Shown here piece by piece: positions 45,715 through 58,000 of a stretch of 64,000 nt of DNA. The notes beneath the pieces are model-generated. The model saw nothing but the letters and a program-made list of their open reading frames with translations, did not search any database and was not told the origin of the DNA. Origin of the DNA: Selaginella moellendorffii (taxonomy: Eukaryota > Streptophyta > Lycopodiopsida > Selaginellales > Selaginellaceae). The stretch lies in contig NW_003314356.1 in NCBI RefSeq assembly GCF_000143415.4, positions 570,815 through 634,814 of the forward strand. The letters are read 5' to 3'. The translations under genes were made by a program, and so were the position numbers. The first letter of the stretch is position 1; every line of letters begins with the position of its first letter.

Positions 45715-48700
45715 ATGATGGGACGGGGTGCCGAGGGTGGTGTTTCCAGCAGCTTGTCTCATAGGAGCGATCAAACTGGGCCAAAGTTATCGCAGGGTCG
45801 GGGCATGGATATTTACTCACAGGCAGTCAAAGCTCTAGCGGTGAAGTCACCTTTTGCTGGTGACGAAGCTGGAAATGCTGGCGGTGCTGGAGCTGGTTTC
45901 AGTGGTCCGCTGGTAAAGCTTCCAAACGCCGGTGATCCAAAGCGGAAGAATCGAGCTCGGAAGACGCAGGCCGTGAGTAAGAAGCGAGAGTTTGGTGATC
46001 TCGACGATGGGAATCCTCGGATGTTCTGGGTCCAGATGGAGGATTACTTCCGAGAGGTGATTGCCGAGGATGTGAAGCTGCTCTTCCCTCGGACGAGCTT
46101 CGGGGTTATAGATTCGTCGCTAGCACAGGACTCTTGCTTCAACGTCCGGCCTCGCGGACGTAGGTACTTGGATATATGGGCCGAGGAGGATAGGAAGTTT
46201 AAGGTCGAGGGGAGCTCCGAGGAGAATAAGTCGGCTAGAGGTATCAAGCGCAAGCTTCTTACTGCCAGCCCCGTGAGCAAGAGAAGAAAGGCAGCTCTCG
46301 TGACTCCGGACACCATAACGACGGTCATCTCGCCGGTTGATATCGAGGAGGAGGATCAGTGCCATGTTTGCAGCAGCGGGGACAGTGACGCATGGAATCA
46401 GATTATTTTCTGCGAGTCGTGCAACGTCGCCGTCCACCAGGAATGCTATGGTGTTCAAAGCATTCCCGACGGCCAGTGGCTGTGCTCGTGGTGTGCCTAT
46501 CGTCAGAGAGGTGGTGGTGCTGTGGAAGCTGATGACCAAGGCACTTTCAGCTGTGTTCTTTGCCCTTGCAAACGAGGTGCACTGAAGCCAGTAGCTGTGG
46601 AGGCCGACTCTTCTTCCAAGCAGACACGCTTTGCGCATCTCTTTTGCACGCAGTGGGTGCCCGAGACTTTCCTTCAGGACACGGTGGCCATGGAGCCGGT
46701 GAAAAATGTGGAAGGGGTTAGGGAGGAAAGGTGGCGGCTGGTTTGCATTGTGTGCAAGGAAAGGCACGGTGCCTGCATTCAGTGTAGCCACGGTAAGCGA
46801 CATACGTTCTTCTCTCTCGTCGTCATTGAGTGTTATTTTGTGTTTCCAACAGGTTTGTGTGCAACGGCATTTCACCCTCTGTGTGCAAGGGATGCAAAGC
46901 TCTTGATGGAAGTTTCAAGTCGAGAAGATACCGACGAGGTAAGATTGCAATTTCTTGTTCTTTTATTTCTATTAACATGCGATGTATAAGCAGGTCGATT
47001 TACGTGCCTATTGTCCCAAGCACTCGGCGATTCGAGTTGCAAAGCCAGTAGAGCCAGTAGCCTTGAAGGAAGGGTCTTCAGATGACAAAATTGTAAATGC
47101 TGTTGTCACTGGAAATACAGGAAAAGCTGGACAGAATAATCAAGCAGTTGACGCTGTTTTGAAAGGCAATGCTAGTGTAGAAGCTACCCAATCGCCAAGT
47201 AACGAAAGAAGTCCATCCAATCAGCCAGTTCAAGAGGAGCTGATTGCCAACGTAAAAAAGGTATGTTTCCATTTTTTTTTCTTTTAGATGTGACCATCAG
47301 TAATGCCTCGAGCAGGTGACACAAACTATCGGTATTTCGATGGAAACCGTTGCCTCCGAAGTTGACGTTCCCCAGTCCACGCTGCTACTGTGGCTAGAGG
47401 TATTACACTAGCTTTCACGAACACATTTCTTACGTGGTTTTATTGGCTTAGGGGAAGCTACATGAAGACGAAAGTAAAATAAACACCAGTATTTCTGCGT
47501 GGCTGTGCACTTATTCTTCACTTCTAAAGTGCAGTGTAAGTGGGAGTGACAGCGGACAATCTGTTTCCAAACTGAAGAGAAATGGCTACAGCGATGAATT
47601 AAGTCCGAGTCACGGCAACTCCCCTGAAAATACAGCAACGTTTTCAACTGGTCCTGTGAAAATAAACTGCCAGCTACTTCAAGTTGAGGAAGACTTTGGT
47701 TCGTTCGGCGACGAAGCGGTAAGATCGTTTAGTTCCATTTGAATTTGATGAATGATCTTTCTATACGTCAATGCAGGACGACAGACCATCTGTGGCTGAA
47801 AGTTTGCAAGGAGACGAGATCCAAAAGCCAATGATGACAGTTATGCAAAACCAGAGTCGGCTCTTTGACAATGAGGTGTCAAATGGGATTTTTGACAGTG
47901 ATAGCCCTGGGTTGGAAGCTTCTAGTCCGCAAGATCATGAAGACTCAATCGAGTGAGTGTTTGGAGCTTCTGTATAGTAATTTATACTGATATTGTTGCT
48001 TCTCCAGCGCCGGGGGAACGGATCAGCAATTGTACGTAATTCCTGGGGTCATGAAAAGGCTGTTGCACATGGAACCGAACTTATCAAATTCCCAGACACT
48101 AGACTGCTCATTTTCTGGTCAGGAGGAACTTGAGTGCAGTACCTCGGACAGAAATAGTCTGGATGAGCAGTGGCAGCAGTTGCGTAAAGCCAAGCATCTC
48201 GGTGTACTGGATTGGTGTCCACAGGACGAGGTGGAAGCAGAAATATTCCTTCTGCAAAACCAGCTGATCGATCGAGCACAATCAAATCGTGTCATGTCAG
48301 GTATGTCACATTGAGCATAAGCTGAAATTTTCTCAACGCTTCTTTCTCTTGTTCTTTTACAGAGCGGTTGATTTCTAGAATACTGTGCCAGCTATCCAAG
48401 GAGCGGCAAGCTGCGAGAAAACAACTGCAAGATCTGCTTTTTGTCAGTCAGTTTCTAGCTGATGTCAAGGAAGCTCGAAAACAAGGCAGGAAAGAGAAAA
48501 AAGATAGAGAAGCTCAGGCCGTATTGGCTGCTGCTACTGCTGCTGCTGCTGCATCGCCGAGGACAGGATATGTGAAACGGGATCTCGCGACGCACGATGA
48601 CCCGTACTATCCTACTCAAGACGCGACGGCAGAGTATAAGCTCAACCATGGCAACCCGCATTCTCCCTATGTGCGTCCGTTCAAGCCGCCTGTACCGAAG

Positions 48701-50460
48701 CCACCGAGGCTCAACGTTTCGTCGTCCTTTAGAGTGCAACCCGCTTTCTACAGGCATGAGGACCAGTACGCGTGCGACGTGTGCAGTAGCAACGAATCTC
48801 TACGGCTGAATAGGATCGTCCACTGCCACCGGTGCAACGTAAGCGTTTTCTCTTTTTGTTTTTCTCTGCAAACATATGTGGCAACTATGGTGTGTGTGCA
48901 GGTTGCAGTCCATCAAGATTGCTATGGTATTCACCCTTTTCCTACAGCTCCTTGGTATTGTCAGCCTTGTACCGAGCTCCAGTACCAGCCAGTGAAGCTA
49001 ATGGAAGATGGCGATCGGATAGCACCGGGTGTTCAATGCGCTCTATGTCCTATTGCGTATGGTGCATTCAAGAAATCATCGGATGGACGTTGGGTGCATG
49101 TTTTTTGCGCTCTGGTAATGTCTCAACTTTCGTCTTCTGAGCATCGCTGTAATTGTGTTCCTTTCAGTGGGTGCCGAAGACAACTTTCGGACGAGAGCAA
49201 TCGTGTCCAATTGGAGGACTGGTGAGTTTAATCTTCACTTTCCGGCTTTAGAGGGATCTAAAGCAGAATGTTTTTCAGGAGGCGGTCCCGAGTGAGCGGC
49301 TTAACTTAACGTGCACCATCTGCCAGCAACAACAAGGAGCATGTATCAAGGTTTGGAGTCTTTTTAACTCGAATTTCGTTACGGACCTTTATGTTTTTTT
49401 ACTCCCAGTGCAACTTCGGTCACTGCTCCGGTGCTTTCCATCCTATGTGTGCACGAGACTCTGGGCTTTATATCAGTGCGCGAAATATCAATGGCAGAGC
49501 TCATTACCGAGCATTTTGTGAGCGTCACAGTCCTCAACAGAGAGCAAAGGTTTGCTTAGTCCACCTTTTTCAAACATATTTCACGCGCACTAATTGGTCA
49601 AAACTCTGTTCAGTCAGCTGATTTCGTCTCTCAGGCGGAGCTGAAGCAGTATGGTTCTCCGGACGAGATAAATGCACTGCGGCAGATTCGGGTATAAAAG
49701 CTTCTCCTGTTCTTCTCTCCCTTTTGCTGAAGGTGTTTCATAGGTTGAGTTTGAGCGTGTTCGGCTTATTTGCGAGCGCATCTGCAAGAGAGAGCGGATC
49801 AAGGTAGACCACTTCCACGGTTGTTTCTTTTGATGCATTCTAAGCCTCGTGTTCTTTCCAGCGGGAGCTGACACATTGTATTAAAGATTTGTACATTAAT
49901 CAGCTTGTAGCTGTCGTGGGAGGGCACTCGGTGGATCAAGCTGTGAATCATCAAAAACCAGGTGAAGGAAACGGGCCACTGTACAGCGATAGCCTTTTGG
50001 ACGTGCCTTGGACTGCCGAGTCGAGGCTGACGGAACCTATCTGGCCGGCCGGAAGAAATAACAACACCAAAGAGTTGACATGGTCGACGACGAAAGCAGA
50101 CGCAAACACTGGAATCCGGGATCAGAAGAAGCTCAGAAGATTCAACCGGGTAGCGTCTCTGTCTTGTCCTCTTTTGTGGTTCGTGACTGATTCTCACCTT
50201 TGATTGTGCAGCACTCGGAGCCTTTGGGTCGAGAGAAGATAATGACCCCCACTGAGGCCTCGATGCACAACAGGCTTTTGCCGAAAGGATTCGCTTACGT
50301 TCCCGTGGATGTGCTCGAGAAAGGGGTGATGAAGCGGCAACAGGAACAAGCTACAGTGCAACCGCAGCAGCAGGAAAGCGATCAACAGCAGCAAAATCAT
50401 CAACACCAAGATCATGGTCAAGACGAGCATAAATTGGAAGGAAGAAAGAGTGAGAGTTGA
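45715..50460 (+). CDS. Double extended-PHD chromatin protein (BRPF/JADE-type PZP modules)
   Basis: This is a probable chromatin reader with two PHD-zinc knuckle-PHD (extended PHD) modules, the arrangement used by BRPF, JADE and plant trithorax-like proteins to bind histone H3 and DNA. The first module is at about 46350-47030: CHVCSSGDSDAWNQIIFCES, CNVAVHQECYGVQ, WLCSWC, CVLCPCKRGALKP, CIQCSHGLCATAFHPLCAR and YCPKH. The second is at about 48765-49545: CDVCSSNESLRLNRIVHCHR, VAVHQDCYGIHPFP, WYCQPC, CALCPIAYGAFK, CTICQQQQGACIKCNFGHCS and AFCERH. The N-terminus has basic nuclear-type stretches (KRKNRARKTQAVSKKRE). The linker is low-complexity, and the C-terminus is Gln/His-rich. Many short introns are spliced. 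No SET, PWWP or bromodomain is present. It is similar in layout to an Arabidopsis PHD family protein (At1g77800, from memory). Confidence 0.85.
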
Positions 50461-50640
50461 GAGAGCGGATGACTAATTTTCCAAGGCTTAGTTTATCTGC
50501 TCTAGTGAGGAAAGGGACCAAGTTTGTGTACATTCGTTCTCCCCAAAGAGAAAGGCAAAAAAAAAAAAAAAGAACTTGTAAGATGGTCCCTCCGCGTTTA
50601 AATTTGAATTTGGCGCTCTGGTTTTAGGGTTTATGGAAGA

Positions 50641-51578
50641 ATGGCGATATTTCTCATCTTTCTCATCGTCACTGGCTTGATCTCCCAATGCGGCGAGGAT
50701 GGAGCGATTCACACAAGCGATGGGATCGATCTGGATCGCTATTGCGCCGCTGGCGATGCTTCTTGCAGGAATCCGGCGCCAAGGCGTGGTCTTCTCTTGG
50801 GTATTTCCAGATTTTTCAGTGTTTCGTCACGGATTTCGCCTCATCGTGATTCAGGCGCGTGCCGCTGCTGCCGCCATGGAGATTGGAGGGCGGATTATGG
50901 CACATCGGAGCGACAACAGCCGCAATGTTCCGGGATTTGGCAGCGAATGAGTCGTTTGAGGATCCAACGGAGCTTGCTTTACAGTTCTTGGCAAGATTGG
51001 ACGAAGGAACGCTCTCCACGATCGGTCTGGGTACGCTATGCGCTTCAGTTCTTCGTCATATGCCAGTGTATTGGAGAAATGCCCGCGCTTGGACATCGAA
51101 GCCAGATGGTAAGGAACTCTTTCTTTTCTTTACTCCAGATTTTCATGAAAGAACCAGGGTCCGGGACTGTAACATTTGCGGAAGTTCCCCATATACCGAG
51201 CTTGCTCCATTACACTCTACGAGTTCTCCTAAGCCAGGTTTGAATTGATCATGAACTGTCACTACGATTCCAATTCTTTTGCTTTGCTTCCTATCATATC
51301 GTAGTGGCACGAGATCTCGGAGGAAAAGGGGAAGCATCTGGAGAAGTTCTTGATGGTTGCAGACTTCACATTCTCCTTCCTTCGAATCCACCCGTTTCTC
51401 GACGGCAATGGACGATGCAGCCGATGGATGGCAGGTTCGTTTTCTTCCTTGCTTCTTCTAGAGATTGATTCCGACTCGCTTTGATCATACAACAGGCTGG
51501 ATGATGTATAGAGAGCTCGGGTTTGAGCTCAAACTTCCAGATGCCAACGAGACAACTCGCTACAAGGTTTTTCTCTAA
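50641..51578 (+). CDS. Fic-domain protein 1, with signal-like N-terminus
   Basis: Fic enzymes transfer AMP or related groups to hydroxyl side chains. The catalytic motif HPFLDGNGR is at 51389-51415 and matches the HPFx(D/E)GN(G/K)R consensus with its catalytic His. Upstream exons give EGGLWHIGATTAAMFRDLA, LRHMPVYWRNARAW, FAEVPHIPSLLHYTLRVLLS (51158-51238) and WHEISEEKGKHLEKFLMVAD. A last exon (51496-51578) ends RYKVFL. The first reading frame opens with MAIFLIFLIVTGLISQC, which looks like a signal peptide. The junction between that exon and the following frame near 50785-50860 does not splice cleanly with canonical GT-AG phases, so the N-terminus is uncertain; a GC donor near 50785 would repair it. 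No TPR is seen. A second Fic gene follows 149 bp later. Confidence 0.78.
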
Positions 51579-51684
51579 GAAAGAAACCATTGTAACGTTA
51601 CAAGAATTTTGAATATCAGCCGTCCGATTTCTTATGATCCAACGGATGCCCCTAAATATATATTATCCTATTTAAACTAGGGAA

Positions 51685-51692
51685 TATAAAAA
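51685..51692 (+). promoter_or_regulatory. Possible TATA box of Fic gene 2
   Basis: TATAAAAA lies 43 bp before the start codon at 51728, followed by a TTAGGGTTTG motif near 51701. If used, the leader would be very short. Confidence 0.35.
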
Positions 51693-51727
51693 AGTTTGTA
51701 TTAGGGTTTGTCAGCGAGGGTTGAGCG

Positions 51728-52819
51728 ATGCTCCTTCGATTCATCCTCGCGATCGCTCTTGTGATCGCAGTAGACGCACGGGCGTCGGGAAAGGCGGACT
51801 ACGAGGTCTCGGCGAATCCATTCTGGCGATCCAGCGACGCAGTGAGCACTAGCGAGCTCGTCTCTAGGATCCACGAATTCCGAGATCGATACAGGCAGCT
51901 CCCGGAGGAGCACAAGCGGTGGGCGAGAGAGAGCTATGGCCCCGAGGCTCTGTTGCAGTACCTCTTCCAGGTAAACAAGATCGAGGGAGAGGGATTTGAC
52001 ACCTTTGAGGAGACGAGGGAAGCCATTCTTCGGGGCAAAGCTCTTGAGCTGGGAGATGTGATTCAATCCGATAGGAGGCTGGAAGCCGTGCGCTGCCTCG
52101 ACCGAGCCTTGAGGATTTTCCTCCCGGATCACCAAGAGAATGGCACAGTGGTCGAGCTCCTCAGTGTTCCAAAGATCTTGGAAGCTCACCAGGAGCTCAT
52201 GGCGAGCACAAAGCCCGAGTTTGCAGCACACTTGAGGCGAGAGATGCACGAAGTGGTGTTTACCAGGACGCTAGCGGGTGGAATTCACGTCTTTTTGTGG
52301 CCGACGCGAGTGGAAGCAGCGCTGGAAGAGCTGGTGGCGAGCTCCAACGAAGAACTCAAGGAGCTCATCGCCATCGACGAGGCGGAGTTCTCGGCCGAGA
52401 GCTTGGAGGCGATCCTCAAGTTTGGTGCCAGGGTCTTCTTCGAGTTTGAGAACGTCCATCCTTTCCTGGACGGGAATGGCCGGGTTGGGAGGATCGTTCT
52501 GGCAGCACTCCTTCGCAGCGTGATGCCGTTTCCCAATGTTCTCCTCGTGGAGAGAAGCGATGGCAATGCGGATGAACCTCCTTTCGTGGACAAGAGGGAC
52601 TACTATGAATGTTTCGCTAGAGCTCAGGAGGAGCAAAAGTTTGAGATGGTTCGCAGCGATGGCGCTGGTGCCTCTCGGATTGTGGTGGCGGAGGAGAATG
52701 TTGCCAATGCCAGGATTTATCCTCCAGCGGATCTAGCTGCGCTGGTTATCGAGGGAGTCTACGTTGGATGGAAGAGATTTTTCGATGCTCTTGGCTCTCA
52801 AAGTTTTGCCACCTTCTAG
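51728..52819 (+). CDS. Fic-domain protein 2, single exon, signal peptide
   Basis: A 363-residue intronless protein. The first 20 residues (MLLRFILAIALVIAVDARAS) form a clear signal peptide, so it should enter the ER or be secreted. The Fic motif HPFLDGNGR begins at His244 (52457-52483) inside FEFENVHPFLDGNGRVGRIV. Further upstream, VNKIEGEGFDTFEETREAI resembles the Fic inhibitory helix ([S/T]xxxE[G/N]): the Glu-Gly pair is kept while the Ser/Thr position is Val. Family knowledge: most Fic proteins AMPylate targets, and animal FICD modifies the ER chaperone BiP. Whether this protein acts similarly is inference. The lack of introns next to intron-rich genes is noteworthy. It converges with the Dicer-like gene, 67 bp away. 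Confidence 0.88.
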   Translation: MLLRFILAIALVIAVDARASGKADYEVSANPFWRSSDAVSTSELVSRIHEFRDRYRQLPEEHKRWARESYGPEALLQYLFQVNKIEGEGFDTFEETREAILRGKALELGDVIQSDRRLEAVRCLDRALRIFLPDHQENGTVVELLSVPKILEAHQELMASTKPEFAAHLRREMHEVVFTRTLAGGIHVFLWPTRVEAALEELVASSNEELKELIAIDEAEFSAESLEAILKFGARVFFEFENVHPFLDGNGRVGRIVLAALLRSVMPFPNVLLVERSDGNADEPPFVDKRDYYECFARAQEEQKFEMVRSDGAGASRIVVAEENVANARIYPPADLAALVIEGVYVGWKRFFDALGSQSFATF

Positions 52820-52886
52820 CCTTGTAAAAACATGAAATTTTTAACTGTCGTTGAAATGATCAAAGCTCTACAAAGAAGGAAAAGAC

Positions 52887-54990
52887 TTAACTTTTTTGCA
52901 AAGTTTCCATAAGCATCCTTGCTGCCGAGTCTTTGGCCTTGTTGATCGTAGGCCTTGGCTGACCGATGCATTCTTGTTTCTCTCCTTGCTCGATACGAAC
53001 CGATGCTGTGCATGTAAACATCTTTGCGTGGGCCGGCCCGGTTTCACTGTGTGTGCTGCAAAACGAAGATCGATAAAAAGATGGAGAAAACTAGAAACTT
53101 ACTTGTAGTCTGGACATGGCCAGCCTCTCTGAGAGCACAGCTCATGTAGCGCCTGTCTTGAGAATTCTCCACTCGTTTTTTCTTCTTGAGACGGTGTTAG
53201 AGGGGACGCGCTTTTGTCGAGCTTCGCTATTGCATTGATGGCCGCCAGCTTCTTCGCCATCTTCTTTTGGACGTTTGTACCACGGCCGAGAACTTTGTTT
53301 CCGACGAGAGCCCTGGCTAGGAACAGATCCCCGGACAAGGAGTAATCCCATTCCAGTTTTTTCATGTGCTTGTCACAGAGCTCGTAGAGCTCGCGGACTG
53401 GATGGATTGGAACTGCTTCTGGTGTCACCAGCGGCTGTAGCAATGGCTCAAAAACCTGCGATTTCATGTTTAAGAGAAAGAAAGGAAAAAAGAAAAACAA
53501 CAGACCTTCCAGACTTGATCCAAGTTTAAGCCACTGTCAATGTAGAGTGCCCCAACGAGTGATTGGAAAACATCTCCTAACACCTTCGGTGCCTTGACAG
53601 CTCCAAAACCATACGAATAGATGGCATTCTCTTCCATATTAAGCGCATGTTTCGCATAAGTTTTTATCTGCGCTGCAAAGGAAACTACTCGTCAAGAAAA
53701 GAGATCAACAACTTACTTGAGAGTGGAAGTCATTCGATTCGTGCAAGATATGAGCATGGAGCTTGTGCTTGACCATTGCTCGAGCAAAACTCTCGCTGTT
53801 AAGAGCTGCACAGCGCAAGTCTGTCAAGCGCCCGGGATGTAAGTCCTTGTAGGAGAAGTATATGTGCCTTGTCAAGAGATGGTCCAGCACAGCATCACCT
53901 ATAAACTCGAGACGCTCGTAAATAGGAACCATGGAAGCTTGCCGAGAAGAAGAGTGCGTGAGAGCCTGAGCGAGCAGATTTCTCGATCCAAAACTATACC
54001 CGAGTGTGTTTTCCAGCCCCTCAAAGTCGATCGAATTGAGAACCTCTGGAGAAACAACACTTCCAGCCCTGGCGATCTGGAGCTCGGCATCGCTAAAGCC
54101 TGTCTCGATACCAAGCCACTCCACTACGTGCCGAGCACCTTTGTCGCCATGGTGGACGTAGTAAGCTCCGATCAGTGCTTCCACCACGTTTGCCAGGACT
54201 TTACTTGAGAGCTCTTGGAGATCCGTGGGCTCTCTTCCAGGCACGAAAGGATTTATCCTCACGTAAGTCTCAAGTCCTTTCTCCAAGGCAAGGTAGTGAA
54301 GCGCCGAGTTTGAGATGATCTTTCCACGCGTGATCGTGAGCTCTCCTTCCGGAAAATCTGAGAACTTTAGATAGAGTCTGGTGCTCACGGCCCACTTGAG
54401 ATACGCATCGCCGAGAAGTTCTATGCGCTCGTAGCAGTATGGCTCGTGACAATTAGCAGCGGTGAGAGCTTCCAAGATCTGCAAACAGAAGAATTCTATG
54501 AGACTGTAGAGAAAACAAGGAAAGAAATCAGACCTTTGAAGCGGGGATGTTGTAGTTTATTGCTTTTCTCAGCTGGATAGCCTGCATCATACGCTCCACC
54601 CGGTTCCTCAAATGTGGGAGCTTCTCAGTCCCTTTAGATACAAGCTCGGAAAAATTATGGATAAAACCAGCATCAAATTCTTCTTGCTCATCTAGCGAGA
54701 AATTCCAAAAATCACGACATAAAAATCTAGCTCGCAGCTAAACCTGAGAAGAATATCAAGTTCTCACCACGAATTCTCTTCCAAGGCTGCTGCTGCTGCT
54801 GGCCCGACTTGTAGCAGCAGAAGAAAACCACAAAACTCACAACCAAATTCCACTTACTAGTCTCGAATGGCGCCGACGACGAGCATGCTCTGGCGCCGCG
54901 CCACCGGGAGCGCAGCGCTCGAATTCTCGGAGAAAATCTGTGCTGGAGCTCCAAAGCCTTGAAACAAGGCAGTGGATTCGCGAGGAGCAT
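52887..54990 (-). CDS. Minimal Dicer-like protein: two RNase III domains and two dsRBDs
   Basis: The minus-strand exons encode the C-terminal half of a Dicer: a short lead-in (KLPHLRNRVERMMQAIQLRK), RNase IIIa (YERIELLGDAYLKWAV ... KVLANVVEALIGAYY), RNase IIIb (YERLEFIGDAVLDHLLTRHI ... PKVLGDVFQSLVGALYID), dsRBD1 (VRELYELCDKHMKKLEW, KKMAKKLAAINAIAKL) and dsRBD2. The last starts with ALHELCSQRGWPCPDY and is finished by a separate exon, 53055-52887, encoding SETGPAHAKMFTCTASVRI and INKAKDSAARMLMETLQKS. Helicase, DUF283 and PAZ are absent, and only about 70 bp separate the start from the next gene. In RNase IIIa the conserved Asp of DxxE is Asn (54188-54190); in RNase IIIb the Glu of DxxE is Gln (53563-53565). 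The first exon (from 54990) is Arg/Ser-rich like a transit peptide, but splicing near 54735-54860 is not resolved. RTL3-type proteins are an alternative label. Confidence 0.85.
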
Positions 54991-55063
54991 ACCGCCCTCG
55001 TCATAAACCCTAGCGAATATCCCCCAAACGAAGATATTTTGAATTTGGGCGCCAAGAACACCC

Positions 55064-58000
55064 TCACCGGGCGTGGGGTTGGGCGAAGACCGAGCTTAGA
55101 TCCATGGTCGACCGTGGATTTCTGGGCGCATCCAGGTGGTAGGGAGTTCCCGCTGCTGCTGCCCGCGATGATTCTACGTCATCGTCGAATTGGTCGGGAT
55201 TGTGTGGTTTTGGCGATGATTCGAGGCCGACCGGCTCTTCTTCGAGATCCAGAGCCTCCTGGAGCTCGCGCGCCACCTCCGCCATCGTTGGTCGATTCAC
55301 CCCATGCGGCTCCACGCAATACATTGCGATCTCGCCGACCTTCCACAGAGATTCCATCCGGGGAGCGTCGCCAAGCGCTGGATCCACGATGCTCTTTATG
55401 TCCCCCTTTTGGAGAGCCGCTCGAGCCTGGAAGAAGAAGAAGAGGAATCCATGAGCTCGATCGAAGAAGAACTACGCGAGAGATCGCACTGACCCACTGG
55501 ACGATGTTGGATTCCGGCTCGAAGAGCTCGGGACTGAGAGGCTCTCTCGCGGAGATGGTCTCGAGGAGAACGATTCCAAAGCTATAGACATCGCTCTTCT
55601 CGGTGAGGCGTTGGTTCATGTAGTATCTGCGAAGAGAGGATCGAGCTTTAGAGACAGAAGTAGAAGAAGAGAGAAGAGCTCTTACTCGGGATCCAAGTAT
55701 CCCACTGTTCCTTTGACAGTGGTGGAGACGAGGCTCGACCCTTCCGAGGTCATTTTGGAGAGGCCAAAGTCGGCAACTTTGCCAGTTTTCTTGTCACTGA
55801 TGAGAATGTTGCTGCTCTTGACATCTCGGTGGATGATACTCGGATTGCATCCAGTGTGGAGATAATCCAGGCCTGGATAGAAGAAGAAGAAGATAAAAAA
55901 AGTTCTTTTTGGACAACTTCCAGACCTTTTGCTGCGTCCAAAAGAACTTTGAGCCTCGCAGTCCAGTCCAGGACGAGTCGATCTTCTTCTTTGGCTGGCA
56001 AAGAACAATAAAATCTTAGCACTTGTGCTTTGCTCGATCTCCAGAATCACATACCGTAGAGGCAATCTCTCAGCGTTCCTATGTGCATGAACTCGTACAC
56101 GAGGATTCGTTCTTTTCCTTCTTGGCAAAATCCCAAGAACGAAACCAAGTTACGGTGGTGAATGCGAGACAAGAGCGTTACCTGAAAGAGCTCAAGTTCA
56201 TTGAAAGATCCAAGAGGAAGAAGAAAGAACTTACTTCGTTGGAGAATTCTCTGGCTCCTTGGTGCGACGTCGCTGATAACACTTTGATCGCAACTTCTCT
56301 GCCGTTCTTGAGCCTTCCATAGTAGACAGTTCCAAAACCACCGGAGCCAATCTTGTTGCCAAAGTTGTTTGATGCTTCTTTCATCTCTTGGAACGAGTAG
56401 CGATACGCATCGCTTGGTTGCTCCTGGACGAAGCTCCCACTGTCGGATCCGTGAGACTGGTGTGTAGAGATCATGGACGTGAAAGAGTCCGCTGCTAGAG
56501 AGTTTTTGCCTTCGTTAGAGACGAAATGGAAGAAACCAGAGAACGAAACTTTCAGGACTTACGCTGGTCCGCAGTAGTTTTTGATGGAGTGCTTGCCTTA
56601 TATGATCTCCGCTTCTTTCTCAAGAACACGAAGTATATTGCTGTTGCTGCTCCCGCGCAAAGAATTATCCCTCCTATCAATCCACCAACAATTCCTCCGA
56701 TAACTCTCGATCGTGAGTAATTGTTCGAGCAATCCCTGGTACACAGGTTTGGATTTCCAGAGTACTGGAAATCCAAGCCACGCCTGTTTAGAAGGTCCTC
56801 GGGTATACTTCCAGTTAAAAGGTTGTTCTGGAGGTATCTAGCAACAGGAGAAATGAATGGAGTCTGTAAAATAATTGGATTGACAAGAGCTACTTACAGT
56901 AGTTGGAGTGTTTGTATATTTTCGAGAGATTCCGGAAAGTCTCCGCTAAGACGATTGCTTTCGAGATGCCTGGAACTTAGACGCTCAAAAACCTCCCTAG
57001 GAGAATTCACTAAACTTACAGTTGTCTCAAGACAGAGAGTCGACTCATATCGGGTATAGAACCTGACAAGGAATTGTTTCGGAGATCTCTGCGGGAAGAA
57101 AAGAAATGTAAGACGTGAGATGAGAAACAAAACTGGACGAAGATCTTACAATATGTTTAAGCCTGTCATTTGAGAAACACCAGCAGGGATTGTACCATTC
57201 AAGTTACTGTTTGGAAGTATTCTGTTCAGCACAAAAACAAGCTTCGAACTTGAACAAAACAATGGTAAACATTTTCAAAGCTTACATTCCATTAACTCTC
57301 GGAATTCCATCGTTGCTGCAAGTTATCCAGTCCCACATCACGGGAAGACATGGATCTCCCGTCCCAGAGAGTCCAAACTGCTGAATGAATTGGCCGAGAG
57401 AATTCACTGCAAAAAAAGGATCATATGAAATGAAAGCGTAGAAAATGAAGAACTTGAGTACCATCGTCCAAGTTTGTGGGAGATTGCCTGTTTACAATCC
57501 TCAGCACCTCCATGGCGTTGAGTATAGGACCCAAGTTTGCCTCCGCCGTTCTCTGGAAAGCAAAGTTTATGATTCCAGGCAAAGAGATGTTGTCATATCC
57601 AGGTTCGTAGGCTTGAAACGCACCGATGTCATTCCGGAGGTTCACAACTTGGTTTCGAAAGAACGTATCGCTGGGCAGGATGAAGGTGAAAGCTCGAACG
57701 TCGCTGGCTCTCAACTCTTGGATCTCCGCAAAGTAAGTTCTTCCGAAAGCAAACGCCGGGAACTCTGGGATGAAGTAGCGATACGTCAAGCTTCCATTGG
57801 ATCCCACCACTGCGGTTTGCATGACACGCTCGGGAGGCCTCTCGGCAGCCGTATCCACTCCTACCGTCGAAGTTGTGTTCACTCGGATCGTCCCGGGAGC
57901 TTCCGCGGCGAGATTGTTTGGCCTGGTAAGATCCGACTGCCATCTTCGATCGACTATATCATCCGGATACCTGAAAGTTTTGCTGCAAAGTTGTAGAAAG

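Noticed and set aside
54940-55587. 215-codon plus-strand frame over the Dicer-like / receptor-kinase junction
   Set aside because: It is antisense to the kinase C-terminus and Arg/Pro-rich without recognisable features.
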